64,000 nt of DNA from Desulfocapsaceae bacterium (lineage in GTDB: Bacteria > Desulfobacterota > Desulfobulbia > Desulfobulbales > Desulfocapsaceae): the NCBI GenBank assembly GCA_031292275.1, contig JARLHL010000062.1:62001-126000 (forward strand), given 5' to 3'. The translations under genes and the position numbers were made by a program. Under the pieces are notes generated by a model, which ran no database searches, was not told the origin of the DNA, and saw nothing but the letters and a program-made list of their open reading frames with translations. Below are positions 9,168 through 18,173 of this stretch, piece after piece. Position 1 is the first letter of the stretch, and the number at the start of each line of letters is the position of its first letter.

Positions 9168-11240
9168 ATGTTTAAAAAAGTGGAAGCCGCAATTGGTGGT
9201 AAGACTATTTCCATCGAAACCGGTAAGTTAGCTAAGCAGGCGTCGGGCTCGGTTGTCATCGCTTGTGGTGAGACCATTGTGCTGGTCACCGCAGTTGGCG
9301 TCAAAGAGAGCAGGGCCGATGTCGATTTTCTGCCGCTGACCATTGAGTATCAGGAGAAACTGGCCTCTGTCGGCAGGATTCCCGGTAATTATTTCAGAAG
9401 GGAAATTGGCCGCCCCAGCGATCATGAGGTCTTGACCTGCCGCATTATTGACCGACCTCTGCGCCCGCTTTTCCCCAAGGGATATTTTTCCGAGACCCAG
9501 GTCATTGCCACAGTTTTATCTGCAGATCTCCAGAATAATCCGGATGTCCTTGCCCTGACCGGCGCTTCCTGTGCCCTGAGCCTTTCTGATATTCCCTTTG
9601 ACGGCCCGGTTGCCGGTGCCCGCGTTGGCTATGTCGATGGCGGATACGTTATCAATCCGACTACGGAAGAGCTGAGTCGATCCAGTATGGATCTTGTGGT
9701 TGCCTGCACCCGCAAGGCTGTGGTCATGGTTGAAGGGCGTGCCGATGCGCTGAGCGAAGATGAGGTCCTGTCGGCGATCTTCTTTGCCTTTGAGCAGGTC
9801 CAGTCCCTGATTGATCTCCAGGAGGACCTCCGTGCCTCCCATGGCAAAGAAAAACGTGCCGTTGCTCCTCTGGTGGTGGATGAGGCCCTGATGGCTCGGG
9901 TTCGCGAGGTTGCCGCTGCCGGTATGGGCAAGGTGGTCTCCACTGCGGACAAGATGGAGCGGAGCCTCCTGTCCGACGCATTGAAACAGACTGTCATGGC
10001 CGAGCTGGATCCTGAAGGCGTCAAAAGCGCTGAGATAGCATCAGCGTTGTCTTCTTACAAAAAATCCTTCATGCGGTCCATGATTGTTGATCAGGAGGTC
10101 CGCATCGACGGCAGGAAATTCGATCAGGTTCGTCCCATAAGCTGCGAGGCGGGATATCTGCCGCGGGCCCATGGATCCGCCCTCTTTACCCGCGGTGAGA
10201 CCCAGGCCCTGGTCACAGCCACGCTGGGCTCAGAACGCGATCAGCAGCGGGTCGAGACCCTGCATGGCGAGGAACATAACCGGTTTATGCTCCATTATAA
10301 TTTCCCTCCCTTCTGTGTCGGCGAGGCCAGGGCCCTGCGCGGGCCTTCGCGCCGCGATGTGGGACACGGCAATCTGGCGATGCGCGGTCTGTCCGCGGTC
10401 CTGCCCAGCGAAGAGGATTTTCCGTACTCTGTCCGGGTCGTCTCCGAGGTCCTTGAGTCCAACGGATCGTCGTCCATGGCCACAGTCTGCGGCGGCAGTA
10501 TGGCGATGATGGATGCCGGGGTTCCCATCAAGAAACCTGTTTCGGGTATTGCCATGGGCCTGATCAAAGAGGGTGACAAGGTCGTCATCCTCTCGGACAT
10601 CCTGGGTGATGAGGATCATCTCGGCGATATGGATTTCAAGGTGGTCGGTACCGACGACGGCATCACCTCTCTGCAGATGGACATCAAGATCGACGGAGTG
10701 GATCGTGAGATCATGGCCAAGGCACTGGCCCAGGCCAATGCCGGACGTATTCATATCCTGGGTGAGATGAGCAAGGGGATTGCCCAGGCTCGTGAAGAGG
10801 TGGCTGAGCACGCCCCCAAATACTTTGTCCATAAGATCAATCCGGAAAAGATTCGTGATATCATTGGCCCCGGCGGCAAGATTATCAAGGAACTGTCCGC
10901 GGAATATGATGCCAAGATTGAGGTGGACGACAGCGGACTGGTCAAGATGTTCACCACCAACGGGCTGATGGCCGAGGCCCTGATTAAACGGGTCAAGGAG
11001 ATCACTGCTGAGGTCGAAGTCGGGCAGGTTTACAAGGGTATTGTCAAGACTATTAAAGATTTCGGCGCCTTTGTCGAAGTTCTCCCCGGAACCGATGGCT
11101 TGGTGCATATCTCTGAACTGGATATCAAAAGGGTGGCCAAGGTCACCGATGTCGTCCAGGAAGGAGATGAGATCGAGGTGAAGGTCCTTGACGTGGACAA
11201 TCGGGGCCGGATTCGTCTGAGCCGTAAGGCCTTGATGTAA
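9168..11240 (+). CDS. pnp: Polyribonucleotide nucleotidyltransferase (PNPase)
   Basis: PNPase degrades RNA 3' to 5' by phosphorolysis and is part of the RNA degradosome. The 690-residue protein has two RNase PH domains. The first has [12 protein letters not shown] and [20 protein letters not shown]. The second carries [22 protein letters not shown] and the catalytic-site segment [19 protein letters not shown] domain is near residue 557 ([15 protein letters not shown]) and an S1 domain near 617 ([18 protein letters not shown]). The start follows GGAGGATAT. An intrinsic terminator lies 28 bases after the stop. Confidence 0.98.
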   Translation: MFKKVEAAIGGKTISIETGKLAKQASGSVVIACGETIVLVTAVGVKESRADVDFLPLTIEYQEKLASVGRIPGNYFRREIGRPSDHEVLTCRIIDRPLRPLFPKGYFSETQVIATVLSADLQNNPDVLALTGASCALSLSDIPFDGPVAGARVGYVDGGYVINPTTEELSRSSMDLVVACTRKAVVMVEGRADALSEDEVLSAIFFAFEQVQSLIDLQEDLRASHGKEKRAVAPLVVDEALMARVREVAAAGMGKVVSTADKMERSLLSDALKQTVMAELDPEGVKSAEIASALSSYKKSFMRSMIVDQEVRIDGRKFDQVRPISCEAGYLPRAHGSALFTRGETQALVTATLGSERDQQRVETLHGEEHNRFMLHYNFPPFCVGEARALRGPSRRDVGHGNLAMRGLSAVLPSEEDFPYSVRVVSEVLESNGSSSMATVCGGSMAMMDAGVPIKKPVSGIAMGLIKEGDKVVILSDILGDEDHLGDMDFKVVGTDDGITSLQMDIKIDGVDREIMAKALAQANAGRIHILGEMSKGIAQAREEVAEHAPKYFVHKINPEKIRDIIGPGGKIIKELSAEYDAKIEVDDSGLVKMFTTNGLMAEALIKRVKEITAEVEVGQVYKGIVKTIKDFGAFVEVLPGTDGLVHISELDIKRVAKVTDVVQEGDEIEVKVLDVDNRGRIRLSRKALM

Positions 11241-11268
11241 TCCTCATTGCTGGAGATGGTAAAGAAAG

Positions 11269-11297
11269 GCCGGTCCTTCGGGAACCGGCTTTTTTTT
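11269..11297 (+). terminator. Intrinsic terminator after pnp
   Basis: A GC stem GCCGGT...ACCGGC is closed by a C(TTCG)G tetraloop at 11275-11280 region and followed by eight T (11290-11297). This is the likely end of the rimP-to-pnp transcription block. Confidence 0.88.
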
Positions 11298-11344
11298 ATC
11301 CGATTTCTGGGGTACACTGTGTTCCGGCAGAGAGGAGAAACGAT

Positions 11345-11800
11345 ATGGAAGAACGGTTTGTGTATGTGCGCTGGTTGGAGCCTGAGCAGAGCGCCGATCT
11401 GGCCTTGCCCGTCTATCAGTCGGATTCGGCGGCAGGCATGGATGTTGCCGCTGCAGTTTATGTGCCCCTGACCCTGGAGCCGGGGCAGATCAGTCTTATT
11501 CCCACTGGGTTTGCAATAGCGATCCCTGAGGGGTGCGAGTTGCAGATCAGGCCTCGCAGCGGCCTTGCGATAAAGCACGGCATAACCCTCATCAACAGTC
11601 CTGGCACCATCGACGCCGATTATCGGGGAGAAGTGAAGATCGGCTTGATCAACCTGGGCGGTAAGCCCTATACCATAAACCGTGGTGACCGCATCGCCCA
11701 GATGATTCTAGCCCCGGTAATGCGGGCAAGGCTTGTCGTAGTCCGGGAACTTGATGCTACCGGACGCGGCTCTGGCGGCTTTGGCCATACGGGGGTCTGA
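11345..11800 (+). CDS. dut: dUTP diphosphatase (dUTPase)
   Basis: The 151-residue protein contains all five trimeric dUTPase motifs in order: [11 protein letters not shown] (1), [12 protein letters not shown] (2), [22 protein letters not shown] (3), [11 protein letters not shown] (4) and [10 protein letters not shown] (5). It hydrolyses dUTP to dUMP, keeping uracil out of DNA and feeding thymidylate synthesis. The start is preceded by AGAGGAGAAACG. Its stop overlaps the start of the next gene. Confidence 0.97.
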   Translation: MEERFVYVRWLEPEQSADLALPVYQSDSAAGMDVAAAVYVPLTLEPGQISLIPTGFAIAIPEGCELQIRPRSGLAIKHGITLINSPGTIDADYRGEVKIGLINLGGKPYTINRGDRIAQMILAPVMRARLVVVRELDATGRGSGGFGHTGV

Positions 11801-12582
11801 TGTTTTTTTCAGTCCTGGGCAGCGGCAGCCGCGGCAACAGCGTCTATATCGAGGCGGGGCGGACCGCGATTCTGATCGATAACGGTTTCTCGGGGAAGGA
11901 ACTCATCGCCCGATTGCAGGCCATCGGCAAGGATGTCGAAGGGCTCGATGCAATTTTTGTCACCCATGAGCACAACGACCATATCGGCGGGGTCGGCGTG
12001 CTGTCCCGGCGCTGCCGTATACCGGTGTATGCCAATGAAGGGACCTTTCGCGGCGGGGACGGGAGGCTGAAGGGACTCTTTCAGCGCAGCGAATTCGAGA
12101 CCGGGGATACCATTGCCTTCCAGGATCTGGAGGTCAGGTCCTTTCGTGTCTCACATGACACGAGCGATCCTGTCGGGTATGTAATAGACACCGGCCGTGT
12201 CCGGCTTGGCTATTGTACCGACACAGGCAAGGTCTCTCACCTGATGAGGCAGCGTCTCCAGAACTGTCATGGTCTGATCTTGGAGTTTAATCATGATCTG
12301 CAGATGTTGGCCCAGGGACCCTATCCTTTGGCACTGCAGCAGCGGGTCAAGTCAAACCAGGGGCATCTCGCCAACCCGGATGCTGCGGCCCTGCTCCGGG
12401 ATCTGCTGCACAATGGCTTGAGCCAGATTGTGCTGGCCCATCTGAGTGAGGTCAACAACCGCCCGGAGCTGGCGATGCAGCAGGCCCGTTCAGTGGTCGC
12501 GCCTGACAGCGGGACCGGTATTGTTCTGGCGGAGCAATATCACCCCACCGGCCTGTTTTCCCTCGGCAGGAGCGCGGGCTAG
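11800..12582 (+). CDS. walJ: MBL-fold hydrolase of the YycJ/WalJ type
   Basis: A 260-residue metallo-beta-lactamase-fold protein. It starts FFSVLGSGSRGNSVYIE, typical of YycJ/WalJ, and carries the metal motif THEHNDHIGG near residues 50-59, the later His of FRVSHDTSDPVGY, the Asp of YCTDTGKV, and HLSEVNNRPE. WalJ-type proteins are proposed 5'-3' DNA exonucleases involved in mismatch repair. That function is inferred from the family. It overlaps dut by one base, and its stop runs into the convergent yhbY. Confidence 0.88.
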   Translation: MFFSVLGSGSRGNSVYIEAGRTAILIDNGFSGKELIARLQAIGKDVEGLDAIFVTHEHNDHIGGVGVLSRRCRIPVYANEGTFRGGDGRLKGLFQRSEFETGDTIAFQDLEVRSFRVSHDTSDPVGYVIDTGRVRLGYCTDTGKVSHLMRQRLQNCHGLILEFNHDLQMLAQGPYPLALQQRVKSNQGHLANPDAAALLRDLLHNGLSQIVLAHLSEVNNRPELAMQQARSVVAPDSGTGIVLAEQYHPTGLFSLGRSAG

Positions 12583-12908
12583 GCCAGGGAGACCCGTTCG
12601 TCTTTCGGTCTTTCCGGGTTTTCCTTATAGAGCAGAAGGGACTTGCCGATCAGTTGGACCAGCTCGCCGCCGGTTGCGGTGGTAAGTGTCTGGACGGCGT
12701 CCTGTTTGGTAACCGTGCTGTTATTTCCGATCTTGATCTTGATCAACTCATGGTTTTTGAGTTCCTGAGCGGTGGCCTCAATGAGCTGCGGACTTATGCC
12801 CTCCTTGCCTATGAGGATCACGGGAGAGAGGTGATGTCCCAGGCCTTTCAGGTATTTTTTTTGTTTTCCGCTGAGCGTTTTTGTCTCTGTTTCTTCTGTA
12901 ACATCCAT
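12579..12908 (-). CDS. yhbY: YhbY-family CRM-domain RNA-binding protein
   Basis: A 109-residue protein with the CRM signature: LSGKQKKYLKGLGHHLSPVILIGKEGIS, then LKNHELIKIKIGNN and GGELVQLIGKSLLLYKEN. YhbY-type proteins bind pre-50S particles and help ribosome assembly. It is convergent with the MBL gene and overlaps its stop by four bases. Confidence 0.93.
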   Translation of the reverse strand: MDVTEETETKTLSGKQKKYLKGLGHHLSPVILIGKEGISPQLIEATAQELKNHELIKIKIGNNSTVTKQDAVQTLTTATGGELVQLIGKSLLLYKENPERPKDERVSLA

Positions 12909-13265
12909 ACAATTCGAGTGTCCTTGTGGGAGGGGGGAAAAAATACCACCTGCTGAGATTCTGGAAAATTGTGATGCCGGGTGCGGCCCGGTTGAAAGCT
13001 GCCCCCATCGCGACTCAGGCTATAATGGCCATAAAAGCATGGATTGTAAAGGGGGGAGACAGCCTGCACTGGAAAAATATGCGGAAACCGGAGCACCTGC
13101 CGTTTCAGGCAGAGGCGTGCGGCAATTGGTGAATCGGGCCTTCCCTTTTTTTGCCGTTGAAGGTATATTTTTTTAAAAACTTACGTATATCCGGGATCTA
13201 TTGTGGGGAGAAAAAAGGTTTTTCACTGGTCTAGCCGGATATCAACCCACCTCTGCGGATGCACT
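12909..13265. other. Intergenic region upstream of the large membrane protein gene
   Basis: About 360 bases between the divergent yhbY and the next rightward gene. Only short frames without family resemblance are visible. An in-frame GTG at 13203 could extend the next protein by 21 residues. Confidence 0.4.
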
Positions 13266-16200
13266 ATGGAGATAACGCCTGTCCCGTCCCGTTTTTTCTT
13301 TGACAGGAATGACCACATCCTGCTGAAAATGGTCAATGATGTGCTGAAGCCCGATGCTGAGGAGCATGACGTCAAAGATCTCCTGGCATCGCATTTGCAC
13401 CCCCATGGCATTAAAGAGATGACGGCCTCAACGGGTCTGCGGATTGCCTATGCGGTTATTCATCTCCTCGGATCGCTGGAAGTGGGAATGGCCAGTGATC
13501 GCAAGAACGCGCTGCGGGCCCTTCGCGATGAGGTCTTCTGCAACGCGCAGAAGGGAAGCCTGCATAAGAACACCGCCCGGGTCCTGATTGAGATAATGAA
13601 GGAGCTTGTCCGCTCCAGGGGTGATTATATCAGGCAGCTTCAGCTTGCCCGCGACTTCCGCATGGCCACTTTCGGCAAACCGCGGTTTATCAGGGGGCAG
13701 TTGGCAAAACACCATCTTGTCGAGATGCCCGAGGACTGGAATCAGATTGCCTTTGATGATCATGTCCACGATGCAAACACCAAAGGAAGGAAATCGCCGA
13801 CTCATATGATCATGGATGCCTGGATTAAAGGCATTCGGAGCCTCAATGTCATATACTATAATTATATTGATATGGAGGTGGCGGAAGAACTCATGGAATC
13901 AGCCGAAATTATGGGGATCTCTGTGAGGGTCGGCATTGAGTACCCCGTCAGGTTCCGCGGCCGGTATATAAAACTCTTTCTGGTTCCGCGCGGGTTTTCT
14001 GATCGACAGTCCTTTGTCGACTTCCTGAACCGGGAGGTCATTCGTGATTTCATGAGAAAGGGACGGCAGGTCTCCGAGTACCAGCAGCGGTATGTGTTTT
14101 CAGCGCTGGAGGCATTTAACTCCAGGCATAGACCTGTGATCAACGAGGCCTACGGGACCAGTCTTGCGCCGATTAGCGGTGAAGAGTTTCTGGCATTTGT
14201 CGGTACCGGCCAGCCCTCTCTTTTGCATCTGGCACGATATATTTATACCCGCCTCTCGCCTGAAATCCAGACAGCTGTCAGCAGGTTGCGCGGGGAGTAT
14301 GACGCAGGCGATGACGAGGAAAGACTGAGGATCAGACATGCCCTTGATGTGATGTACGCCCTTGATGTCGATGCCATCAGCGAGGGCTTTCTGCAGCCTG
14401 CCAAAAATCCTGATATTCATAACCCCTTTGAACCGCAGGATGGCCCCGATATCCCGGAACTGGCCCAGCTTGGCCCCGACGCGCTTTTGGAGCAAATTGC
14501 AGCTCTTAACGCCGGGGTTCGGGTCACCCTGAATCTGACCGGTCTCAGCTCCGCCGATGTGCTTGAAATCCTGTATGACTGTAAAGGCAGGATTACCCAC
14601 CTCGAGATCTTTAATTTGAAGGATCACACATCGGGAGAGGGTACCCATAACGCCGAGATCAACAGGCTGCAGCTGGCCATCAACCAGGGGAACATGATCA
14701 AGCTGAAGCGTATTATTAACAAGATTATACTGGATACAGAGACCGGTGCCGATCCGGCCGAGGTTGCCGGAAGACTGTCAAAACTCACGGGCATCCTCCA
14801 CGATATGCCGACCCTGCAGGGATATTACCGGCACTCGCCTCTGATGTCCAGGTTCGGTACCGACTCCACAGGGAGTTCACGGAATCATTTCGGAATGGGT
14901 TTTGTCATCAAGGATACCCTGCCCCTTCGCTCGCGCAGGATCCTTGATGCGGATCCCCTGCAGGAGCGGGTGCGGATCCCTGTCAAGATGACTGCAATGC
15001 TGCGGGTTACCTATATTCCGAGGAAGCTGGGACATCACCTCGGGGCCTTCGAAAATCTTCAACCGGGACCCGCCAACGCCCTGCCTCCTTCCTCCGGGAC
15101 AACAGGCTATGGCTACGAAGTGCAGAGGGACTGGGTCGTCCATTCCTATTCGGCGCATATGGGACCCCGTGGAAATCTGGCCCTTCTGGGCGGGATCCAG
15201 ACGGGCCGTGAAGTCCGGTCACTGGCCCCTGAGGGAGATAGCGGTGCGGGTTGCAGGATTCCCCTGCGATATTTGAATACCCATCTAAAAAATGCCCTCA
15301 AGATCCTTGTGGGGTTCATTCCTGCCTTCGCCACCTTCTTCCTGACGAAAGATTGGTGGTTTCTGGCCTATTTCGGGGCCTTTATCTGGTTCGGCATTAC
15401 CGGTGCCAGAAATATCCTGCAGTCGGTACTTGGCGGTGGCGGCATCAGGAGATCCCCCCTTCTACGCTGGAATGACTATATCAGTTGGGACAGATTGGCC
15501 GAATCCCTGCTGTATACCGGTTTTTCGGTTCCCCTTCTTGATTTCCTTGTTAAAACGATGCTCATGGACAGGATGTTCGGGGTAACTACCCGTAACAGCC
15601 CGCTCATCCTTTATGCAGTGATGGCCCTGGCCAACGGCATCTATATTTCCACCCATAATTTTTTCAGGGGATTGCCGCGACAGGTGGTCTTTGGTAATTT
15701 TTTCCGATCAGTGCTCTCCATTCCACTGGCTGTCATCCTCAATGCGGGGATCGGTCTGCTGCTGGGGATGGCAGGTACGGCTGCGGTGCAGCCCGTACTG
15801 CAGAAATGGGCGGCGGTCATCTCCAAGCTTGCCTCCGATTGCGTCGCAGCAATAATTGAAGGACTGGCAGATCGCCTGACCAATATCAGGATGCGATTTA
15901 TGGATTATTCCACCAAGATTGCCCAGGTCTTTGATGTCTTCTCCAGGCTTGAGGTCCTCTTTCCTGAAGCCGATGTGATTGCCCTGCTGGAGTCTCCGCA
16001 GGATTTTCTGAGGGTGGTCGGCGAGAAACAGCCGGATCTTGGCAAGATCGTTATCATCAACGCCCTGGATCTTCTCTATATCTGGATGTATCAGCCGCGG
16101 GCGGGGAGCAGTCTGGACACAATTATGCGGTCCATGAACCAGGATGAGCGCAGAATCCTGATAGCCTCCCAGTATATCCTGACGCAGCAGCGGCAGATCA

Positions 16201-16352
16201 GCCAGCTCTTCGTTGACGAGGTCTTTGGCAAGAAATTTTCCCGGGCTCTCTCCTTTTATCTTGAGCGGTCAGAGGACTACCTCTCTGCACTGGAGACCAT
16301 GTACGCCCGCTATCAAATTCATGAAGCAAGAGAGAATTTTCGAAAACAATAA
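13266..16352 (+). CDS. Large membrane protein of unknown function with a PHP-like segment
   Basis: From ATG 13266 the product has 1028 residues. I do not recognise a named family. Near residues 161-205 the segment DDHVHDANTKGRKSP followed by MDAWIKGIRSLNVIYYN resembles the start of PHP phosphoesterase domains (DxHxHT...S...A...G). The next stretch, up to about residue 240, has alternating strands and helices. Around 420 is an Asn/Leu-rich NAGVRVTLNLTGLSS region. About residues 676-850 hold several hydrophobic segments (for example FIPAFATFFLTKDWW and FGAFIWFGITGARNI), so the C-terminal third is membrane-bound, followed by a soluble helical tail. It stands alone between yhbY and the redox genes, with weak ribosome binding sites at both 13203 and 13266. 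A membrane-anchored phosphoesterase is a hypothesis only. Confidence 0.75.
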   Translation: MEITPVPSRFFFDRNDHILLKMVNDVLKPDAEEHDVKDLLASHLHPHGIKEMTASTGLRIAYAVIHLLGSLEVGMASDRKNALRALRDEVFCNAQKGSLHKNTARVLIEIMKELVRSRGDYIRQLQLARDFRMATFGKPRFIRGQLAKHHLVEMPEDWNQIAFDDHVHDANTKGRKSPTHMIMDAWIKGIRSLNVIYYNYIDMEVAEELMESAEIMGISVRVGIEYPVRFRGRYIKLFLVPRGFSDRQSFVDFLNREVIRDFMRKGRQVSEYQQRYVFSALEAFNSRHRPVINEAYGTSLAPISGEEFLAFVGTGQPSLLHLARYIYTRLSPEIQTAVSRLRGEYDAGDDEERLRIRHALDVMYALDVDAISEGFLQPAKNPDIHNPFEPQDGPDIPELAQLGPDALLEQIAALNAGVRVTLNLTGLSSADVLEILYDCKGRITHLEIFNLKDHTSGEGTHNAEINRLQLAINQGNMIKLKRIINKIILDTETGADPAEVAGRLSKLTGILHDMPTLQGYYRHSPLMSRFGTDSTGSSRNHFGMGFVIKDTLPLRSRRILDADPLQERVRIPVKMTAMLRVTYIPRKLGHHLGAFENLQPGPANALPPSSGTTGYGYEVQRDWVVHSYSAHMGPRGNLALLGGIQTGREVRSLAPEGDSGAGCRIPLRYLNTHLKNALKILVGFIPAFATFFLTKDWWFLAYFGAFIWFGITGARNILQSVLGGGGIRRSPLLRWNDYISWDRLAESLLYTGFSVPLLDFLVKTMLMDRMFGVTTRNSPLILYAVMALANGIYISTHNFFRGLPRQVVFGNFFRSVLSIPLAVILNAGIGLLLGMAGTAAVQPVLQKWAAVISKLASDCVAAIIEGLADRLTNIRMRFMDYSTKIAQVFDVFSRLEVLFPEADVIALLESPQDFLRVVGEKQPDLGKIVIINALDLLYIWMYQPRAGSSLDTIMRSMNQDERRILIASQYILTQQRQISQLFVDEVFGKKFSRALSFYLERSEDYLSALETMYARYQIHEARENFRKQ

Positions 16353-16388
16353 AATATAAAGCTATCACCACTTCTCACAGGAGCTCCT

Positions 16389-16970
16389 ATGGACCAGCAG
16401 AAAATACGGCTCTACGCATTGACAACATGTGAATACTGCCAATCTTTGAAAAGAATGCTTGCCGAAATTGCCCCCTGGTTCGAGGCAGTCGAGGTTGATG
16501 TGCTCTCCAGAGACGATCGGAAAAAAACCATTGAAGAACTCAAAAAAGTCAATGCCGCCTGCTCTTTTCCCACCACCGTCATCGGTGATCTGACCATTAT
16601 CGGTTATAAGGTTCAGGAGATAAAGGAAGCTCTGGGCATCAGAACCGAAGTCGATGATTTGTATGAAAAACTCAAGGGTATTAACGAAAAGAAAGGCTTT
16701 TATTTCAATGCGAACAGAGAAAAGACATTTGAGCTGCTTCGAGGCTTGCTGGTCAATAAAGACCGCTACGGATATATGGCGTGTCCGTGCAGGCTGGCAT
16801 TGGGAGATCGGGATATCGACAGAGATATTATCTGTCCCTGCGCCTATCGGGAGCCGGACGTCAGGGAGTTCGGTGCCTGCTATTGCGGCCTCTATGTGAC
16901 TGCCGATTGGAATGCAGGCAGGGTTGAACGAGTCGTTGTTCCGGAAAGAAGGTCTGCCGATATGTATTGA
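16389..16970 (+). CDS. Glutaredoxin/ferredoxin:thioredoxin reductase beta-like fusion protein
   Basis: A 193-residue two-domain redox protein. Residues about 5-85 are glutaredoxin-like, with the dithiol active site CEYC (C14, C17) and the cis-Pro in CSFPTTVIG. Residues about 115-180 resemble the catalytic subunit of ferredoxin:thioredoxin reductase, with three CxC motifs: CPC at 132-134, CPC at 149-151 and CYC at 164-166. That gives four ligands for a [4Fe-4S] cluster plus a redox pair. The spacing (14 and 12 residues) differs from the plant/cyanobacterial 16 and 8. The likely role is passing electrons between an Fe-S donor and thiols. The gene lies 151 bases upstream of thioredoxin reductase and follows AGGAGCTCCT. 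The fusion is seen directly; the electron donor is unknown. Confidence 0.85.
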   Translation: MDQQKIRLYALTTCEYCQSLKRMLAEIAPWFEAVEVDVLSRDDRKKTIEELKKVNAACSFPTTVIGDLTIIGYKVQEIKEALGIRTEVDDLYEKLKGINEKKGFYFNANREKTFELLRGLLVNKDRYGYMACPCRLALGDRDIDRDIICPCAYREPDVREFGACYCGLYVTADWNAGRVERVVVPERRSADMY

Positions 16971-17121
16971 CAGGGGGCGCCCGCAGATCCTCGGGAGGCA
17001 GGCATGCAGAGGTCTGCAGTGTAATCACATGAAGGGGACATCCTTCCGGCAATCATTTGAATTAAGGTCTATGCAGAAGAACAGACCTTGCAAATATTAA
17101 ATTCAACAAAAGGTACGAAAT

Positions 17122-18105
17122 ATGGACACTTCAGCTCCTCCTGCCGAAAATACCGGCGCAACCGATATTGAAAAAATCCGGTGCCTGATCATCGGTTCCG
17201 GTCCTGCCGGCTGTACTGCGGCCATCTATGCCTCGCGGGCCAACCTGGCCCCGGTTCTTTACGAAGGTCTGCAGCCTGGCGGACAGTTAACCACAACTAC
17301 AGAGGTCGAAAATTTCCCGGGCTATCCCGAAGGGGCAACCGGACCCGATATCATGGAGCAGCTAAAAAAGCAGGCGATTCGTTTCGGCGCGGATTTTCGC
17401 TGGGGAGAGGCTACGGAAGCCGATCTCAGTTCCAGACCTTTCAGGATTACCATTGACAATTCCAAGATTATCCTGGCCGATACTCTGATTATCTCTACCG
17501 GTGCATCTGCCAAGTATCTGGGGCTTGAGGATGAGAAAAAATACGCTGGGGGCGGTGTCTCGGCCTGCGCGACCTGTGATGGGTTCTTTTTTCGGGGCAG
17601 GGACGTGGCTGTGGTCGGAGGCGGAGATACGGCAGCGGAAGAGGCTCTCTATCTCAGTAATTTTTGTAGAAAAGTTTATCTTATTGTCAGAAGACATCAG
17701 CTGCGGGCGTCGCAGGTGATGCAGGACAGGGTGATAAAATCACAGAAGATCGAGGTCCTGTGGGAGCATCAGACCAAGGGGCTCTTCGGCGACAAGGTCG
17801 TGGAGGGGGCTGTGCTCTGGCATAAAAAGGGGACGCCGGAGGAAACAGAGGTGACCATAAAGATCGACGGATTTTTCCTCGCCATCGGCCATCGTCCTAA
17901 TTCGGAAATTTTCAAAAAGTATATCGATACAGATGAGGTCGGGTATATCAAGACCGTTCACGGTACGCCGAAAACAAATATCGCCGGCGTTTTTGCCTGC
18001 GGAGACGTCCAGGACAAGGTCTATCGACAGGCTATCACCGCAGCAGGAACGGGGTGCATGGCGGCAATCGAGGCAGAACGATTTCTGGCAGAGCAGGAAG
18101 GTTGA
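17122..18105 (+). CDS. trxB: Thioredoxin reductase (NADPH-type flavoprotein)
   Basis: A 327-residue FAD enzyme. The N-terminal FAD motif is IIGSGPAGCTAAIYASRA. The redox-active CATC sits in SACATCDGFFFRG, followed by the nucleotide motif VVGGGDTAAEEALYL and the C-terminal FAD segment GVFACGDVQDKVYRQAITAAGTG. It normally reduces thioredoxin with NADPH. Directly upstream lies the Grx-FTR fusion gene, so the two probably form one thiol-reduction module. A roughly 13-residue N-terminal extension precedes the FAD domain. Confidence 0.95.
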   Translation: MDTSAPPAENTGATDIEKIRCLIIGSGPAGCTAAIYASRANLAPVLYEGLQPGGQLTTTTEVENFPGYPEGATGPDIMEQLKKQAIRFGADFRWGEATEADLSSRPFRITIDNSKIILADTLIISTGASAKYLGLEDEKKYAGGGVSACATCDGFFFRGRDVAVVGGGDTAAEEALYLSNFCRKVYLIVRRHQLRASQVMQDRVIKSQKIEVLWEHQTKGLFGDKVVEGAVLWHKKGTPEETEVTIKIDGFFLAIGHRPNSEIFKKYIDTDEVGYIKTVHGTPKTNIAGVFACGDVQDKVYRQAITAAGTGCMAAIEAERFLAEQEG

Positions 18106-18121
18106 AGACGTGAAGATGAGA

Positions 18122-18155
18122 GGACCGGGGGGGACTCATTGCTGCCCCCCGGTCC
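18122..18155. terminator. Strong GC hairpin between convergent trxB and mltD
   Basis: GGACCGGGGGG (18122-18132) pairs with CCCCCCGGTCC (18145-18155), an 11-pair stem with a 12-base loop. There is no long T-run, but its place between two convergent stops suggests a bidirectional terminator or 3'-end stabiliser. Confidence 0.6.
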
Positions 18156-18173
18156 GGCAGGGGCAATGAAATT

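Noticed and set aside
13383-13400. A sigma-54-like TGGC-N8-TTGCA element
   Set aside because: It lies inside the coding region of the large membrane protein with no gene start downstream.
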